This document shows positions 49,079 through 57,593 of a stretch of DNA of 64,000 nucleotides, piece after piece. The DNA is from an uncultured Sinobacteraceae bacterium (GTDB lineage Bacteria > Pseudomonadota > Gammaproteobacteria > Steroidobacterales > Steroidobacteraceae), in assembly GCA_937902995.1 (NCBI GenBank), contig CALEKY010000094.1:62001-126000 (forward strand). Reading direction: 5' to 3'. Both the position numbers and the translations under genes were made by a program. The notes under the pieces are model-generated. The model was not told the DNA's origin. It saw nothing but the letters and a program-made list of their open reading frames with translations, and did not search any database. Numbering within the stretch: the first letter of the stretch is position 1; each line of letters starts with the position of its first letter.

Positions 49079-49822
49079 ATGGAAGAGGGCGCGAGGCCAT
49101 TGAGCGACATCCCGGCCATCAACCGGTTCTTGAGTTACTGCCGGATTCGCACGGTGCCCTCCAAGACCGTTGTGATTCACGCGGGCGATTTGCCCGACGT
49201 TCTGTATTACATCGTCAGCGGCTCCGTCGAAGTGATGATCGAGGACGAGGAAGGCAACGAGATGGTGTTGGCCTACCTCAACAAAGGTCAGTTCTTCGGC
49301 GAGATGGGTCTGTTCTACGAGCAGCCGACGCGCAGTGCGTGGGTACGCACGCGCACGCAGTGCGAGCTCGCAGAAATGACCTATCCCCGCTTCCGGCAGC
49401 TGGCGGCCGAAAGCCCGGGTCTCGTGTTCGAGCTTGCTACTCAGCTCGCCACGCGCCTCGACCGCACGAACCGCAAGCTCGGCGATCTCGCATTCGTCGA
49501 TGTCACGGGCCGCGTCGCTCACGCGATCATGGACCTGTGCAACGAGCCGGACGCGATGACGCATCCGGAAGGCATGCAGATCAAGGTGAGCCGTCAGGAG
49601 CTCTCGCGACTCGTCGGCTGCTCACGCGAAATGGCCGGCCGCGTTCTGAAGGTGCTCGAGGATCAAGGCCTGCTGCGTGCCACCGGCAAGACGATCGTCG
49701 TGTTCGGCGCGCGTCCGAAAATGAAAACGAAACCGCCGCTTGCCGCAGCCGCAAGCCGCATCGCATCGCGCGATCGGACGGCCGACGACGATGACGACGA
49801 TTTCGACGACGATGAAGATTGA
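49079..49822 (+). CDS. crp: CRP-family global regulator with acidic C-terminal tail
   Basis: 247 residues from ATG 49079 with GGGGTGGGT upstream. The cyclic-nucleotide domain has KGQFFGEMGLFYEQPTRSAW, keeping Glu and the Arg-Ser pair that contact the cAMP phosphate and ribose. In the C-helix TN replaces the Thr-Ser of E. coli CRP. The HTH GCSREMAGRVLKVLEDQGLL is nearly that of CRP, so the DNA target is probably TGTGA-N6-TCACA. Unlike CRP (about 210 residues) it runs 37 residues further and ends in an Asp/Glu run with DDDDDDFDDDED. Xanthomonad Clp and pseudomonad Vfr are the nearest named types. Confidence 0.93.
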   Translation: MEEGARPLSDIPAINRFLSYCRIRTVPSKTVVIHAGDLPDVLYYIVSGSVEVMIEDEEGNEMVLAYLNKGQFFGEMGLFYEQPTRSAWVRTRTQCELAEMTYPRFRQLAAESPGLVFELATQLATRLDRTNRKLGDLAFVDVTGRVAHAIMDLCNEPDAMTHPEGMQIKVSRQELSRLVGCSREMAGRVLKVLEDQGLLRATGKTIVVFGARPKMKTKPPLAAAASRIASRDRTADDDDDDFDDDED

Positions 49823-49824
49823 AA

Positions 49825-49855
49825 CGACGGGCGCGTAAAGCGCCCGTTTCGTTTT
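49825..49855 (+). terminator. intrinsic terminator of crp
   Basis: ACGGGCGC-GTAAA-GCGCCCGT hairpin (49827-49847) followed by TTCGTTTTC, directly after the crp stop. Confidence 0.85.
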
Positions 49856-49857
49856 CA

Positions 49858-50029
49858 GGGCTCGGGGCGTGGGGCTCGAGGCTCGGGCCAGACGAAGAAC
49901 ACCAGCGACAGCAGCGAGCGCGAAGCGCCTCTAACTACAGCCTCTCGAAGGGCGCTGGGCTCTGGCATTGGCAAGACGCGCGCGAACGCGCACTCTAATT
50001 CTCAATTCTCCATTCTCAATTCTCAATTG
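49858..50029. repeat. two heptamer-repeat tracts between crp and rpe
   Basis: At 49858-49888 units like GGGCTCG, GGGCGTG, GGGCTCG, AGGCTCG follow each other. At 49992-50029 ATTCTCA, ATTCTCC, ATTCTCA, ATTCTCA run up to and into the rpe stop codon, the TGA being part of the repeat in the minus strand. The middle of the gap holds no gene. Confidence 0.85.
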
Positions 50030-50709
50030 CGCAGCTTGCTGCGCCCCCTTTCGATTCCTTTCCTCATCGCCTCTATCGTCGCGCGATAGTCCTTCGAGCC
50101 GAAGATCGCCGAGCCGGCGACGAACGTATCTGCACCTGCTGCGGCGATTTGTTCGATGTTGTCCACTTTGACGCCGCCGTCGATCTCGAGACGGATCTCG
50201 CGGCCGCTTTCGCGAATCCGCTCGCGCGCTTCAGCGAGCTTCTTCAGCGCGGACGGAATGAACTTCTGGCCGCCGAATCCCGGATTCACGGACATGATGA
50301 GAATCATGTCGAGCTTGTCGATCACGTAGTCGAGCCACGAAAGCGGCGTGGCCGGATTGAAAACCAAGCCGGGCTTGCAGCCGCGCTCGCGGATCAGCTC
50401 GATCGTGCGATCCACGTGCTCGCTCGCTTCCGGATGGAACGTGATCCACGTCGCCCCGGCCTTCGCGAAATCGGGAATGATGCGGTCGACCGGACGCACC
50501 ATCAGATGAACATCGATCGGCGCCGTGATGCCGTACTTGCGCAGCGCCTCGCAAACGAGCGGACCGATCGTCAGATTGGGCACGTAATGGTTGTCCATCA
50601 CGTCGAAATGCACGATATCGGCGCCGGCATCGATGACGGCCTTCACCTCCTCGCCGAGACGCGCAAAGTCAGCAGACAAAATCGAGGGTGCAATCCAGGG
50701 AGTCGGCAT
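50023..50709 (-). CDS. rpe: ribulose-phosphate 3-epimerase
   Basis: 228 residues. Interconverts ribulose- and xylulose-5-phosphate. TIM-barrel motifs: APSILSADFARLGEEVKAV, VHFDVMDNHYVPNLTIGPLV with metal ligands, PIDVHLMVRPVDRIIPDFA, MSVNPGFGGQKFIPSALKKL and LEIDGGVKVDNI. Its last bases border a heptamer tract. Convergent with crp. Confidence 0.97.
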   Translation of the reverse strand: MPTPWIAPSILSADFARLGEEVKAVIDAGADIVHFDVMDNHYVPNLTIGPLVCEALRKYGITAPIDVHLMVRPVDRIIPDFAKAGATWITFHPEASEHVDRTIELIRERGCKPGLVFNPATPLSWLDYVIDKLDMILIMSVNPGFGGQKFIPSALKKLAEARERIRESGREIRLEIDGGVKVDNIEQIAAAGADTFVAGSAIFGSKDYRATIEAMRKGIERGRSKLRN

Positions 50710-50788
50710 AGACGATCGCCTTCTTCGATACTTCGAACTTCGCCTTGGGCAGGCCTGCGCAACTTACACCATTGCGCCGCCCTATTCC

Positions 50789-51601
50789 TCACTTCATCCC
50801 GCGCGCTTCCTTGACGAGCTCGTAGGCCGCACGAATCTGCCGCGTCTTTTCCTCCGCCATTTTCATCATGGACTCCGGCAGCCCTTTGGCATGCAGCTTG
50901 TCGGGGTGGTTCTGATTCATCAGTCGCCGATATGCCTTCGTCACGTCGGCATCGCTGGCCGTATGACTGACTCCGAGCACGGCGTAGGCCTCGGCCAAAC
51001 GATCGGCAGGCCGCTGCGCATTCTGGCTTTGGGTCCGCGCCGACGACCACTGCATGCGCAGCAACGCCTCCATTTGCACGAGCTCGTAAGCGGAAACGTT
51101 CAACGCTGCACATGCGCGCGACAGCACTTGGCGCGCCGCAGGATGCAGGCTTCCCGACCACAGCGCCGCCTGCAGCTGAATTTGGATGAACATCCGACAA
51201 AGGTCGGGCCGATGCGCGCACATCCGGTACAAGTCGCGCAGGGTTCTCTCCAATGGAAAGTCGCGCGCTTTTCCTTCCGTGAACAACTCGATCGCGCGTT
51301 GGACCTCGCGTTCGCCGAGCCGCAGCTCCGTCATCATCGCTCGCGCGGCGCGAATCTCATCTTCGGAGACGCGTCCGTCGGCCTTCGCGATGTGCCCCAT
51401 CGTCTGAAAAGTCGCTCGGAAGAAGGCCTCCTCGATGTCGGACGAGCTCGCGCCATAACCCGCACTATCTGTCCCCTCACCGTCCGTCGAGTCGGCGTGG
51501 GCATCGAACAGATGACCGATGAACGCGCCGGCTAGGGCCCCGACGGGTCCGCCGGCAAGCACACCGATCAACGCTCCCAGGGCCTTACCCTGCCAGTTCA
51601 T
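50789..51601 (-). CDS. djlA: co-chaperone DjlA
   Basis: 270 residues: an N-terminal hydrophobic glycine-rich membrane segment (LGALIGVLAGGPVGALAGAF), a central TerB-like domain (HIAKADGRVSEDEIRAARAM) and a C-terminal J-domain with the HPD motif (MNQNHPDKLHAKGLPE). This is the membrane-bound type III J-protein DjlA, which stimulates DnaK at the inner membrane. It lies 79 bp after rpe on the opposite transcription side of purC. Confidence 0.95.
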   Translation of the reverse strand: MNWQGKALGALIGVLAGGPVGALAGAFIGHLFDAHADSTDGEGTDSAGYGASSSDIEEAFFRATFQTMGHIAKADGRVSEDEIRAARAMMTELRLGEREVQRAIELFTEGKARDFPLERTLRDLYRMCAHRPDLCRMFIQIQLQAALWSGSLHPAARQVLSRACAALNVSAYELVQMEALLRMQWSSARTQSQNAQRPADRLAEAYAVLGVSHTASDADVTKAYRRLMNQNHPDKLHAKGLPESMMKMAEEKTRQIRAAYELVKEARGMK

Positions 51602-51719
51602 CGCGCCTCGCTTCCGGATGACATATTCGTCCGTCGCCGGCTATCGCGCAGCCGCAACGGGCTGCGTATGATCGCATTAATCGACGCATTCCTCGCGCTT
51701 CGCCAAGTACAGGTCTTGC

Positions 51720-52625
51720 ATGCCCGCCCCTACCCCTTCTCCGCCGATGTTCGAAGCGAACCTGCGCAGTCTGAAGCGCGTCCACCAAGGCAAGGTGCGG
51801 GATATTTTCGAGGTCGATGCCGATCATCTACTGATCGTCACGACCGATCGCTTGAGCGCGTTCGACGTCGTGCTACCGGATCCGATTCCTGGCAAAGGCG
51901 CCGTCCTCACCCGGATTTCGCGTTTCTGGTTCGAACGGACTCGCCATATCGTGCCGAACCATTTGGCGGAGCTGAGTCTCGAGGCCGTCGTACCGGACCC
52001 CGAAGAACGGCAGGCCATTGCCGACCGCAGCATGATCGTGCGGAAACTCCGCGCGTTACCGATCGAGGCTGTCGTGCGCGGCTATCTGATCGGCTCGGGT
52101 TGGCGCGATTACCAGCAAACAGGCATGGTGTGCGGCATCGAGCTGCCGAGAGGGCTGCAGCTCGCGGACCGTTTGCCGGAACCGATTTTCACGCCGGCAA
52201 CGAAAGCGGCGATCGGCGAGCACGATGAGAACATCAGCTACGACCATGTCGTGCGACAGATCGGTGCCGGCCTTGCCGAGCAGGTACGTGCGACCGCATT
52301 GGCGCTTTATTCGTTCGCCGCAGAGCACGCCTACAAACGCGGCATCATCATTGCCGATACGAAATTCGAATTCGGCGTCGACGAAGCGGGCCATCTCACG
52401 CTCATCGACGAGGCGTTGACCCCCGATTCTTCCCGTTTCTGGCCCGTGGACACTTACCGGCCTGGCATCAGCCCACCGAGTTTCGACAAACAGTTCGTGC
52501 GCGATTACCTGGAAACGCTGGCATGGGACAAGCGGGCACCGGGCCCGCGTCTTCCGCCGGAAATCATCGCAAGGACGAGCGCGAAATATGCGGAAGCGCT
52601 CGCACGACTGACCGGCGATCCTTGA
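51720..52625 (+). CDS. purC: phosphoribosylaminoimidazole-succinocarboxamide synthase
   Basis: 301 residues; the long single-domain form similar to yeast ADE1 rather than the ~237-residue E. coli type. It joins aspartate to CAIR with ATP. Motifs: VHQGKVRDIFEVD, RLSAFDVVLPDPIPGKGAVL, AVVRGYLIGSGWRDYQQTG and IIADTKFEFGVDEAGHL, with IDEALTPDSSRFWP. Start may be ATG 51720 or 51747. Purine steps purE and purK are 5 kb downstream. Confidence 0.95.
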   Translation: MPAPTPSPPMFEANLRSLKRVHQGKVRDIFEVDADHLLIVTTDRLSAFDVVLPDPIPGKGAVLTRISRFWFERTRHIVPNHLAELSLEAVVPDPEERQAIADRSMIVRKLRALPIEAVVRGYLIGSGWRDYQQTGMVCGIELPRGLQLADRLPEPIFTPATKAAIGEHDENISYDHVVRQIGAGLAEQVRATALALYSFAAEHAYKRGIIIADTKFEFGVDEAGHLTLIDEALTPDSSRFWPVDTYRPGISPPSFDKQFVRDYLETLAWDKRAPGPRLPPEIIARTSAKYAEALARLTGDP

Positions 52626-52635
52626 ACCGAGAACC

Positions 52636-53673
52636 ATGACCACACCCGAGGCGCAACCACCCGAGGCTCCACAAGTTCGTACAACCGCCAGCCGTCTCAT
52701 ACCGCGGTGGATCGCGCTGGCCTATCTTGCCTTCGGCGTGCTTTGGATACTCGTCACCGATCGGCTGCTCATGCGGCTCGACTTCGCGCACGAGCTCTCC
52801 ATTCGTGTGCACACCAGCAAGGGATGGCTGTTCGTGCTCGCCTCGTCAGTGCTGTTGTACGTGCTCCTCACACTCACGCAGCGACGCACCGACGCAGCAT
52901 TGCAGGCTTTGTCCGAGCGCGAAGCGGAGATTCGACGCATGAACGCCGAGTTGGAGCGGCGCGTCGCCGAGCGCACTGCGCAGCTGGAAGCCACGAATCG
53001 CGAGCTCGAGTCGTTCGCCTACGCGGTCTCGCACGACTTGCGCGCCCCGCTGCGCAGTATGTCGGGCTTCAGCCAATTGTTGATGGAGAGCCCTCCCGAC
53101 GCATTGGACGAGAAGTCGCGCCACTACCTGCAGCGCATCAACGATGCGAGCCGTCGCATGTCCGCGTTGATCGAGGACTTGCTCGGCTTGTCTCGCATCA
53201 GCCGCACCGAGCTGGCACCGCGCACGATCGACTTCAGCCACCTGATCGAAGAAGCCGTCGCCACGGTGCGCGAGCGTTATCCGAATCATTCGGTCGATCT
53301 CAGCATCGAGCCGGGCATGACGGTTCACGGCGATCCCCGGCTGCTGAAGATCGCGATGGAGAACCTCATCGACAATGCCTGGAAATACACCACCCGCACA
53401 CCGGGCGCCAAGGTGAGCATCGGCTCGCAGACGGAACCGACCGGCCGCACGTTCTATGTGCGCGATAACGGTGTCGGCTTCGACATGGCCTACGCCGGCA
53501 AACTTTTCGGCCCGTTCCAGCGGCTGCACGCGGACTCGCAGTATCCGGGCACGGGCATCGGTCTCGTCACGGTACAGAGAATCCTGGCGCGGCACGGCGG
53601 GCGAATTTGGGCGCAAGCCGAGCCCGATCGCGGTGCGACGTTCTATTTCACGCTCTCGGGGCCGGAAAACTGA
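52636..53673 (+). CDS. membrane sensor histidine kinase
   Basis: 345 residues. Two membrane helices at about 24-45 and 62-80 with a short outer loop. A coiled coil (about 85-125) leads to the HisKA box SFAYAVSHDLRAPLRSMSGF with the phospho-His at 133. The ATPase domain has N box MENLIDNAWKYTT, G1 RDNGVGFDM and G2 GTGIGLVTV. It resembles the phytochrome/BaeS-type kinase domain but lacks a sensory PAS/GAF domain. No response regulator is adjacent, so its partner is unknown. Confidence 0.88.
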   Translation: MTTPEAQPPEAPQVRTTASRLIPRWIALAYLAFGVLWILVTDRLLMRLDFAHELSIRVHTSKGWLFVLASSVLLYVLLTLTQRRTDAALQALSEREAEIRRMNAELERRVAERTAQLEATNRELESFAYAVSHDLRAPLRSMSGFSQLLMESPPDALDEKSRHYLQRINDASRRMSALIEDLLGLSRISRTELAPRTIDFSHLIEEAVATVRERYPNHSVDLSIEPGMTVHGDPRLLKIAMENLIDNAWKYTTRTPGAKVSIGSQTEPTGRTFYVRDNGVGFDMAYAGKLFGPFQRLHADSQYPGTGIGLVTVQRILARHGGRIWAQAEPDRGATFYFTLSGPEN

Positions 53674-53734
53674 CGATCCCCGTCTGCGTCAGCGTATTGC
53701 GGTGGCGCTGCCGAGCGTGTCAGGCTGACGCCGC

Positions 53735-55081
53735 ATGTTCGCCAATCTGCTCGCACGCATCGAAGCCTGGCTGTTCGAGCCGCCGGACAGCTTGATCGGC
53801 AAGCCGCTGTGGCTCGTCTGCCGCATCTTGCGCTATCCCTACGCGCTCGCACGGGATATTGCACAAGGCGACCTCACCCTGCGTGCGATGAGCCTCGTGT
53901 ACACGACGCTGCTGTCGGTCGTACCGCTCATCGCGTTGTCGTTCTCCGTGCTCAAAGGCCTCGGGTTCCATCGCGAGCTCGAGCCGGTGCTCTACACCCT
54001 GCTCGAGCCGCTCGGCGAGAAGGCCTTCGATCTCACCGCGCAGATCATGCAGTTCGTCGACAACGTGCGCGGCGGCGTGCTCGGCTCGATCGGCTTGATC
54101 TTCCTGCTCTACACCGTGATCTCGATGGTTCAGAAGGTCGAAGAGGCCTTCAATTTCGTGTGGCGGGTCGATCAGCCCCGGAGCTTTGCGCGGCGTTTCA
54201 GCGAATACTTGAGCGTCATGATCGTGGGCCCGACCGTGGTCGTCGGCGCGCTCGGACTGCTCGCGACCGTTCAAAGCAGCACGATCGTGCGCAAGATCGC
54301 CGCGATCGAACCGTTCGGTACCATGCTCGTCGTTGGCGGCAAGCTCGTGCCCTACGTGCTGATCATGGCCGTGTTCTCGTTCCTGTACGCCTTCATCCCG
54401 AACACGCGTGTCTCCGTGCGCGCAGCGCTGGTCGGCGGCGCGATCGCCGGTCTCGCATGGACAGCAAGCGGAGTCGTCCTGACCTCTTTCTTCGCTGCAG
54501 GCGGCGGCACGATGGTGATCTACGCTGGCTTCGCGTTCGTGATCGTGGCGCTCATCTGGCTGTACGTGTCCTGGCTCGTGCTGCTCCTCGGCGCACAGCT
54601 CGCGTTCTATGTGCAGAACCCGCAGTACCTGCGTCCTGGCCGCGGCGAGATTCAGCTCAACCCGAGCCTGCGCGAGCGCGTCGCGCTATCGATCATGTAT
54701 CTGATCGTCAGCGACTATCGAGAATCGCAACGCCGATGGACGATCAACAGCCTAGCCGATCATTTGCGGCTCCCCGGAGCCGCAGTCGGACCGATCGTCA
54801 CGGCGCTCGAACGCAAAGGCTTGTTGGCGATCACTGACGAAGACACTTGGCTGCCGGCGCGCGATCCGGCAGTCATCGGGCTCGGCGATGTGCTGGATGC
54901 GGTGCGCAAAGACGAAACCGGGCCGCGATTGAGCCGCATCCGCGACATCGCACCCGCGGTCGATGCGGCTCGCGCCGCGGAGATGGCGCTCAAAGAGAGC
55001 GTCAAGGGCAAGACCGTGCTCGACCTCGTCGCTTCGTATCCAGGCACGCAGGCGCCAGCGAAACAAGCCGTCGGTGGCTGA
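53735..55081 (+). CDS. YihY/virulence factor BrkB family membrane protein
   Basis: 448 residues. About six membrane helices with the family pattern: LTLRAMSLVYTTLLSVVPLI, FIPNTRVSVRAALVGGAIAG, and FVIVALIWLYVSWLVLLLGA. The C-terminal ~120 residues form a soluble winged-helix-like region (WTINSLADHLRLPGAAVGPI). YihY proteins were once misannotated as ribonuclease BN; no nuclease motif is seen. Its direct neighbours are the kinase upstream and pmbA convergent. Confidence 0.9.
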   Translation: MFANLLARIEAWLFEPPDSLIGKPLWLVCRILRYPYALARDIAQGDLTLRAMSLVYTTLLSVVPLIALSFSVLKGLGFHRELEPVLYTLLEPLGEKAFDLTAQIMQFVDNVRGGVLGSIGLIFLLYTVISMVQKVEEAFNFVWRVDQPRSFARRFSEYLSVMIVGPTVVVGALGLLATVQSSTIVRKIAAIEPFGTMLVVGGKLVPYVLIMAVFSFLYAFIPNTRVSVRAALVGGAIAGLAWTASGVVLTSFFAAGGGTMVIYAGFAFVIVALIWLYVSWLVLLLGAQLAFYVQNPQYLRPGRGEIQLNPSLRERVALSIMYLIVSDYRESQRRWTINSLADHLRLPGAAVGPIVTALERKGLLAITDEDTWLPARDPAVIGLGDVLDAVRKDETGPRLSRIRDIAPAVDAARAAEMALKESVKGKTVLDLVASYPGTQAPAKQAVGG

Positions 55082-55088
55082 GGGACCT

Positions 55089-56465
55089 TCAGTCGCCGGC
55101 AATCGTCATGCTGTCGAGCAGGATCGAACCGGTGCGGATGCCGCCGCGCCCATCGACATCGTTACCGACCGCAACGACGTTGTGGAACATGTCCTTGAGG
55201 TTCCCGGCGATCGTGATTTCGTGAACGGGATACGCGATCTCGCCATTCTCGACCCAGAATCCGGCCGCACCGCGCGAATAGTCGCCGGTCACACCGTTCA
55301 CGCCTTGCCCCATGAGCTCGGTGACGACGAGACCGCGCCCCATCCGACGCAGCAGTGCTGCGAAATCGTCCTCGCCCGGCTTCACGAGCAAATTGTGGAC
55401 GCCGCCTGCATTACCGGTCGTCTTGAGCCCCAGTTTGCGCGCGGAGTACGTGCTCAGGATGTACCCGGTGAGCACACCGTCTTGAACCAGCTCCCGATCG
55501 CGCGTGGCAACGCCTTCACTGTCGAACGGCGCGCTGCCGAGTCCCTTCTTGATGTGCGGCCGCTCGGAAATCTGCATCCAAGACGGAAAGACCTGCTGAC
55601 CGGCCGCATCGAGCAGGAACGATGCGCGGCGATACTGACTGCCGCCGCGCACGGCGCTCAGAAAATGCCCGATCAAGCCGCGCGCAAGCTCTGGAACGAA
55701 CAAGACCGGCGCCGACGTCGTGGCCAGCTTGCGCGCATTCAATCGACGTAGCGCGCGCTCCGCAGCCTTCTTGCCGATCGACTCGCCGTCTTCGAGCTCA
55801 CGCCAATCGCGCACCGTGCTGTACCAATAGTCGCGCTGCATGTCGCCGTTCTCTTGAGCGACGACCACGCAGCTCAAGCTGTGCAGCGTGCTGGGATATC
55901 CCGCGAGAAAACCCAACGTGTTACCGAATACGCGTAAGCCTCGGTGGCTCGATAGCGTCGCACCTTCCGAATTCGCGATTCGTTTGTCGACTGCCAGCGC
56001 AGCCGCCTCGCACGCAACCGCAAGATCGCGCGCTGCATCCGCCTCGATGTTCCAGGGATGCGAGAGATCCAAATCCGGAATGTCGCGCGCGATCGTGTCG
56101 GGATCGGGGAGCCCCGCAAACTCGTCCTCGGCTGTGAAGCCCGCAATGCTGAAGGCCTTGGCAACGGTTTCGCGAATCGCCTTCGGCGAAAGATCCGCAG
56201 TGCTCGCCGCGCCTTTGCGTCGACCGCGGTACACCGTCACACCCATTCCGCGGTCGCGGTGATATTCGAGCGTCTCCACCTCGCCGAGACGCGCCGTCAC
56301 CGATAAACCGGTGTCGACGCTGACGCCCACTTCCGCATCGCTCGCACCCAGCTTCTTCGCTTCCTCGAGCGCCATCGCGACGAGCGACTCGAGCTCGGCC
56401 TGAGTGAGAGAGCTGCCTTCCGACGCCTTTTGCGCGGCGCCCGACGTTGGGATGACTTGTGACAT
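55089..56465 (-). CDS. pmbA: TldE/PmbA family protein (metalloprotease partner)
   Basis: 458 residues. The non-metal-binding subunit of the TldD-TldE heterodimer, which processes ribosomal peptides such as microcin B17 and affects CcdA. TARLGEVETLEYHRDRGMGV, SHRGLRVFGNTLGFLAGYPS, HFLSAVRGGSQYRRASFLL, GNAGGVHNLLVKPG and VNGVTGDYSRGAAGFWVENG are family stretches. No HExxxH is present, as expected for PmbA. tldD is at 60.6-62.1 kb, also on the minus strand. Divergent from darP. Confidence 0.93.
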   Translation of the reverse strand: MSQVIPTSGAAQKASEGSSLTQAELESLVAMALEEAKKLGASDAEVGVSVDTGLSVTARLGEVETLEYHRDRGMGVTVYRGRRKGAASTADLSPKAIRETVAKAFSIAGFTAEDEFAGLPDPDTIARDIPDLDLSHPWNIEADAARDLAVACEAAALAVDKRIANSEGATLSSHRGLRVFGNTLGFLAGYPSTLHSLSCVVVAQENGDMQRDYWYSTVRDWRELEDGESIGKKAAERALRRLNARKLATTSAPVLFVPELARGLIGHFLSAVRGGSQYRRASFLLDAAGQQVFPSWMQISERPHIKKGLGSAPFDSEGVATRDRELVQDGVLTGYILSTYSARKLGLKTTGNAGGVHNLLVKPGEDDFAALLRRMGRGLVVTELMGQGVNGVTGDYSRGAAGFWVENGEIAYPVHEITIAGNLKDMFHNVVAVGNDVDGRGGIRTGSILLDSMTIAGD

Positions 56466-56530
56466 GATTCGATTCTAACAGGCACGCTGCGGCCGCAAGA
56501 TCGACGATTCCCGTCGTAATCCCGAACCCC

Positions 56531-57052
56531 ATGCACGACATCGACGACAGCGACGAACGCCCGAGCAAGAGCGAGCTGAAGCGCCAAAGTGCCGAATTGC
56601 AGGCGCTCGGCGAAGCGTTGATCGACCTGCCCCAAAGCGAGCTCGATGCCCTCCCGCTACCCGAGAATTTGCGCGATGCGGTCGAGCTCGCGCGCCGCAT
56701 CACCGCGCACGGCGGGCTCTACCGGCAAAAGCAGTACATCGGCAAATTGATGCGGAAAATCGATGCCGAACCGATTCGGCAGGCGCTTGCCGCCAAGCGC
56801 GAAAAAAAGCGGCTCGCTGCCTTACGGTTTCGCAATATCGAGCATTGGCGCGATCGCCTCATTGCCGAAGGGCCGCAAGCGATCGAGGCGCTGCGCGCGG
56901 CAGCACCGGCACCCTTCGATGGCTCGCCGATCGAACGCTTGATCGATCGCGCCCGGGACGAACGACGCCGGGGCGGCCCTCCGCGCGCCTCGCGCGAGCT
57001 GTTCACGGCATTGCGCGATTTGCTCGATCCATCGGCAGGAAGCGACGAGTAA
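56531..57052 (+). CDS. darP: ribosome-associated protein DarP (YjgA, DUF615)
   Basis: 173 residues, a helical basic protein of the DUF615 family: RPSKSELKRQSAELQALGEA at the N-terminus, ARRITAHGGLYRQKQYIGKL in the middle and the C-terminal DRARDERRRGGPPRASRELF. DarP promotes 50S subunit maturation. In pseudomonads the gene is between tldD and pmbA; here it is only divergent from pmbA. No special features. Confidence 0.93.
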   Translation: MHDIDDSDERPSKSELKRQSAELQALGEALIDLPQSELDALPLPENLRDAVELARRITAHGGLYRQKQYIGKLMRKIDAEPIRQALAAKREKKRLAALRFRNIEHWRDRLIAEGPQAIEALRAAAPAPFDGSPIERLIDRARDERRRGGPPRASRELFTALRDLLDPSAGSDE

Positions 57053-57089
57053 CCCCCCTGAAACGACCGACTTCCTTTAGAATCGCCCC

Positions 57090-57593
57090 ATGAAACCGTT
57101 GGTCGGCATCATCATGGGTTCGAAGTCGGACTGGGAGACGCTCCACCCGGCCGCAGACACCCTCGCGAAACTCGGAATCGCCTACGAAACGCGAGTCGTC
57201 TCTGCACACCGCACGCCCGACCTGCTGTTCGAGTACGCATCGACGGCGAGGGACCGCGGCCTCGAAGTGATCATCGCCGGTGCAGGCGGCGCGGCCCATC
57301 TGCCGGGCATGACTGCCTCGAAAACGACACTGCCCGTGCTCGGCGTGCCCGTGCAATCGAAGGCGTTGAACGGTCTCGATTCGTTGCTTTCAATCGTCCA
57401 GATGCCCGCGGGCATACCGGTCGGCACGCTCGCCATCGGCCAGGCCGGCGCGACGAACGCTGCGCTGCTCGCGGCTTCCATCCTCGCGAACAAGTACCCC
57501 GAAGTGCGGACCGCGCTCGATCGGTTTCGCGAACAACAAACGGCGAGCGTTCTCGCGCATCCCGACCCGTCTCAGCCTCCCGACCGCTCATGA
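57090..57593 (+). CDS. purE: 5-(carboxyamino)imidazole ribonucleotide mutase
   Basis: 167 residues. Converts N5-CAIR to CAIR. MGSKSDWETLHPAADTL, RVVSAHRTPDLLFEYAST, IAGAGGAAHLPGMTAS, PVQSKALNGLDSLLSIVQMP and GVPVG-like PAGIPVGTLAIGQAGATNAA are the PurE signatures. Its stop overlaps the purK start as ATGA. Confidence 0.97.
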   Translation: MKPLVGIIMGSKSDWETLHPAADTLAKLGIAYETRVVSAHRTPDLLFEYASTARDRGLEVIIAGAGGAAHLPGMTASKTTLPVLGVPVQSKALNGLDSLLSIVQMPAGIPVGTLAIGQAGATNAALLAASILANKYPEVRTALDRFREQQTASVLAHPDPSQPPDRS

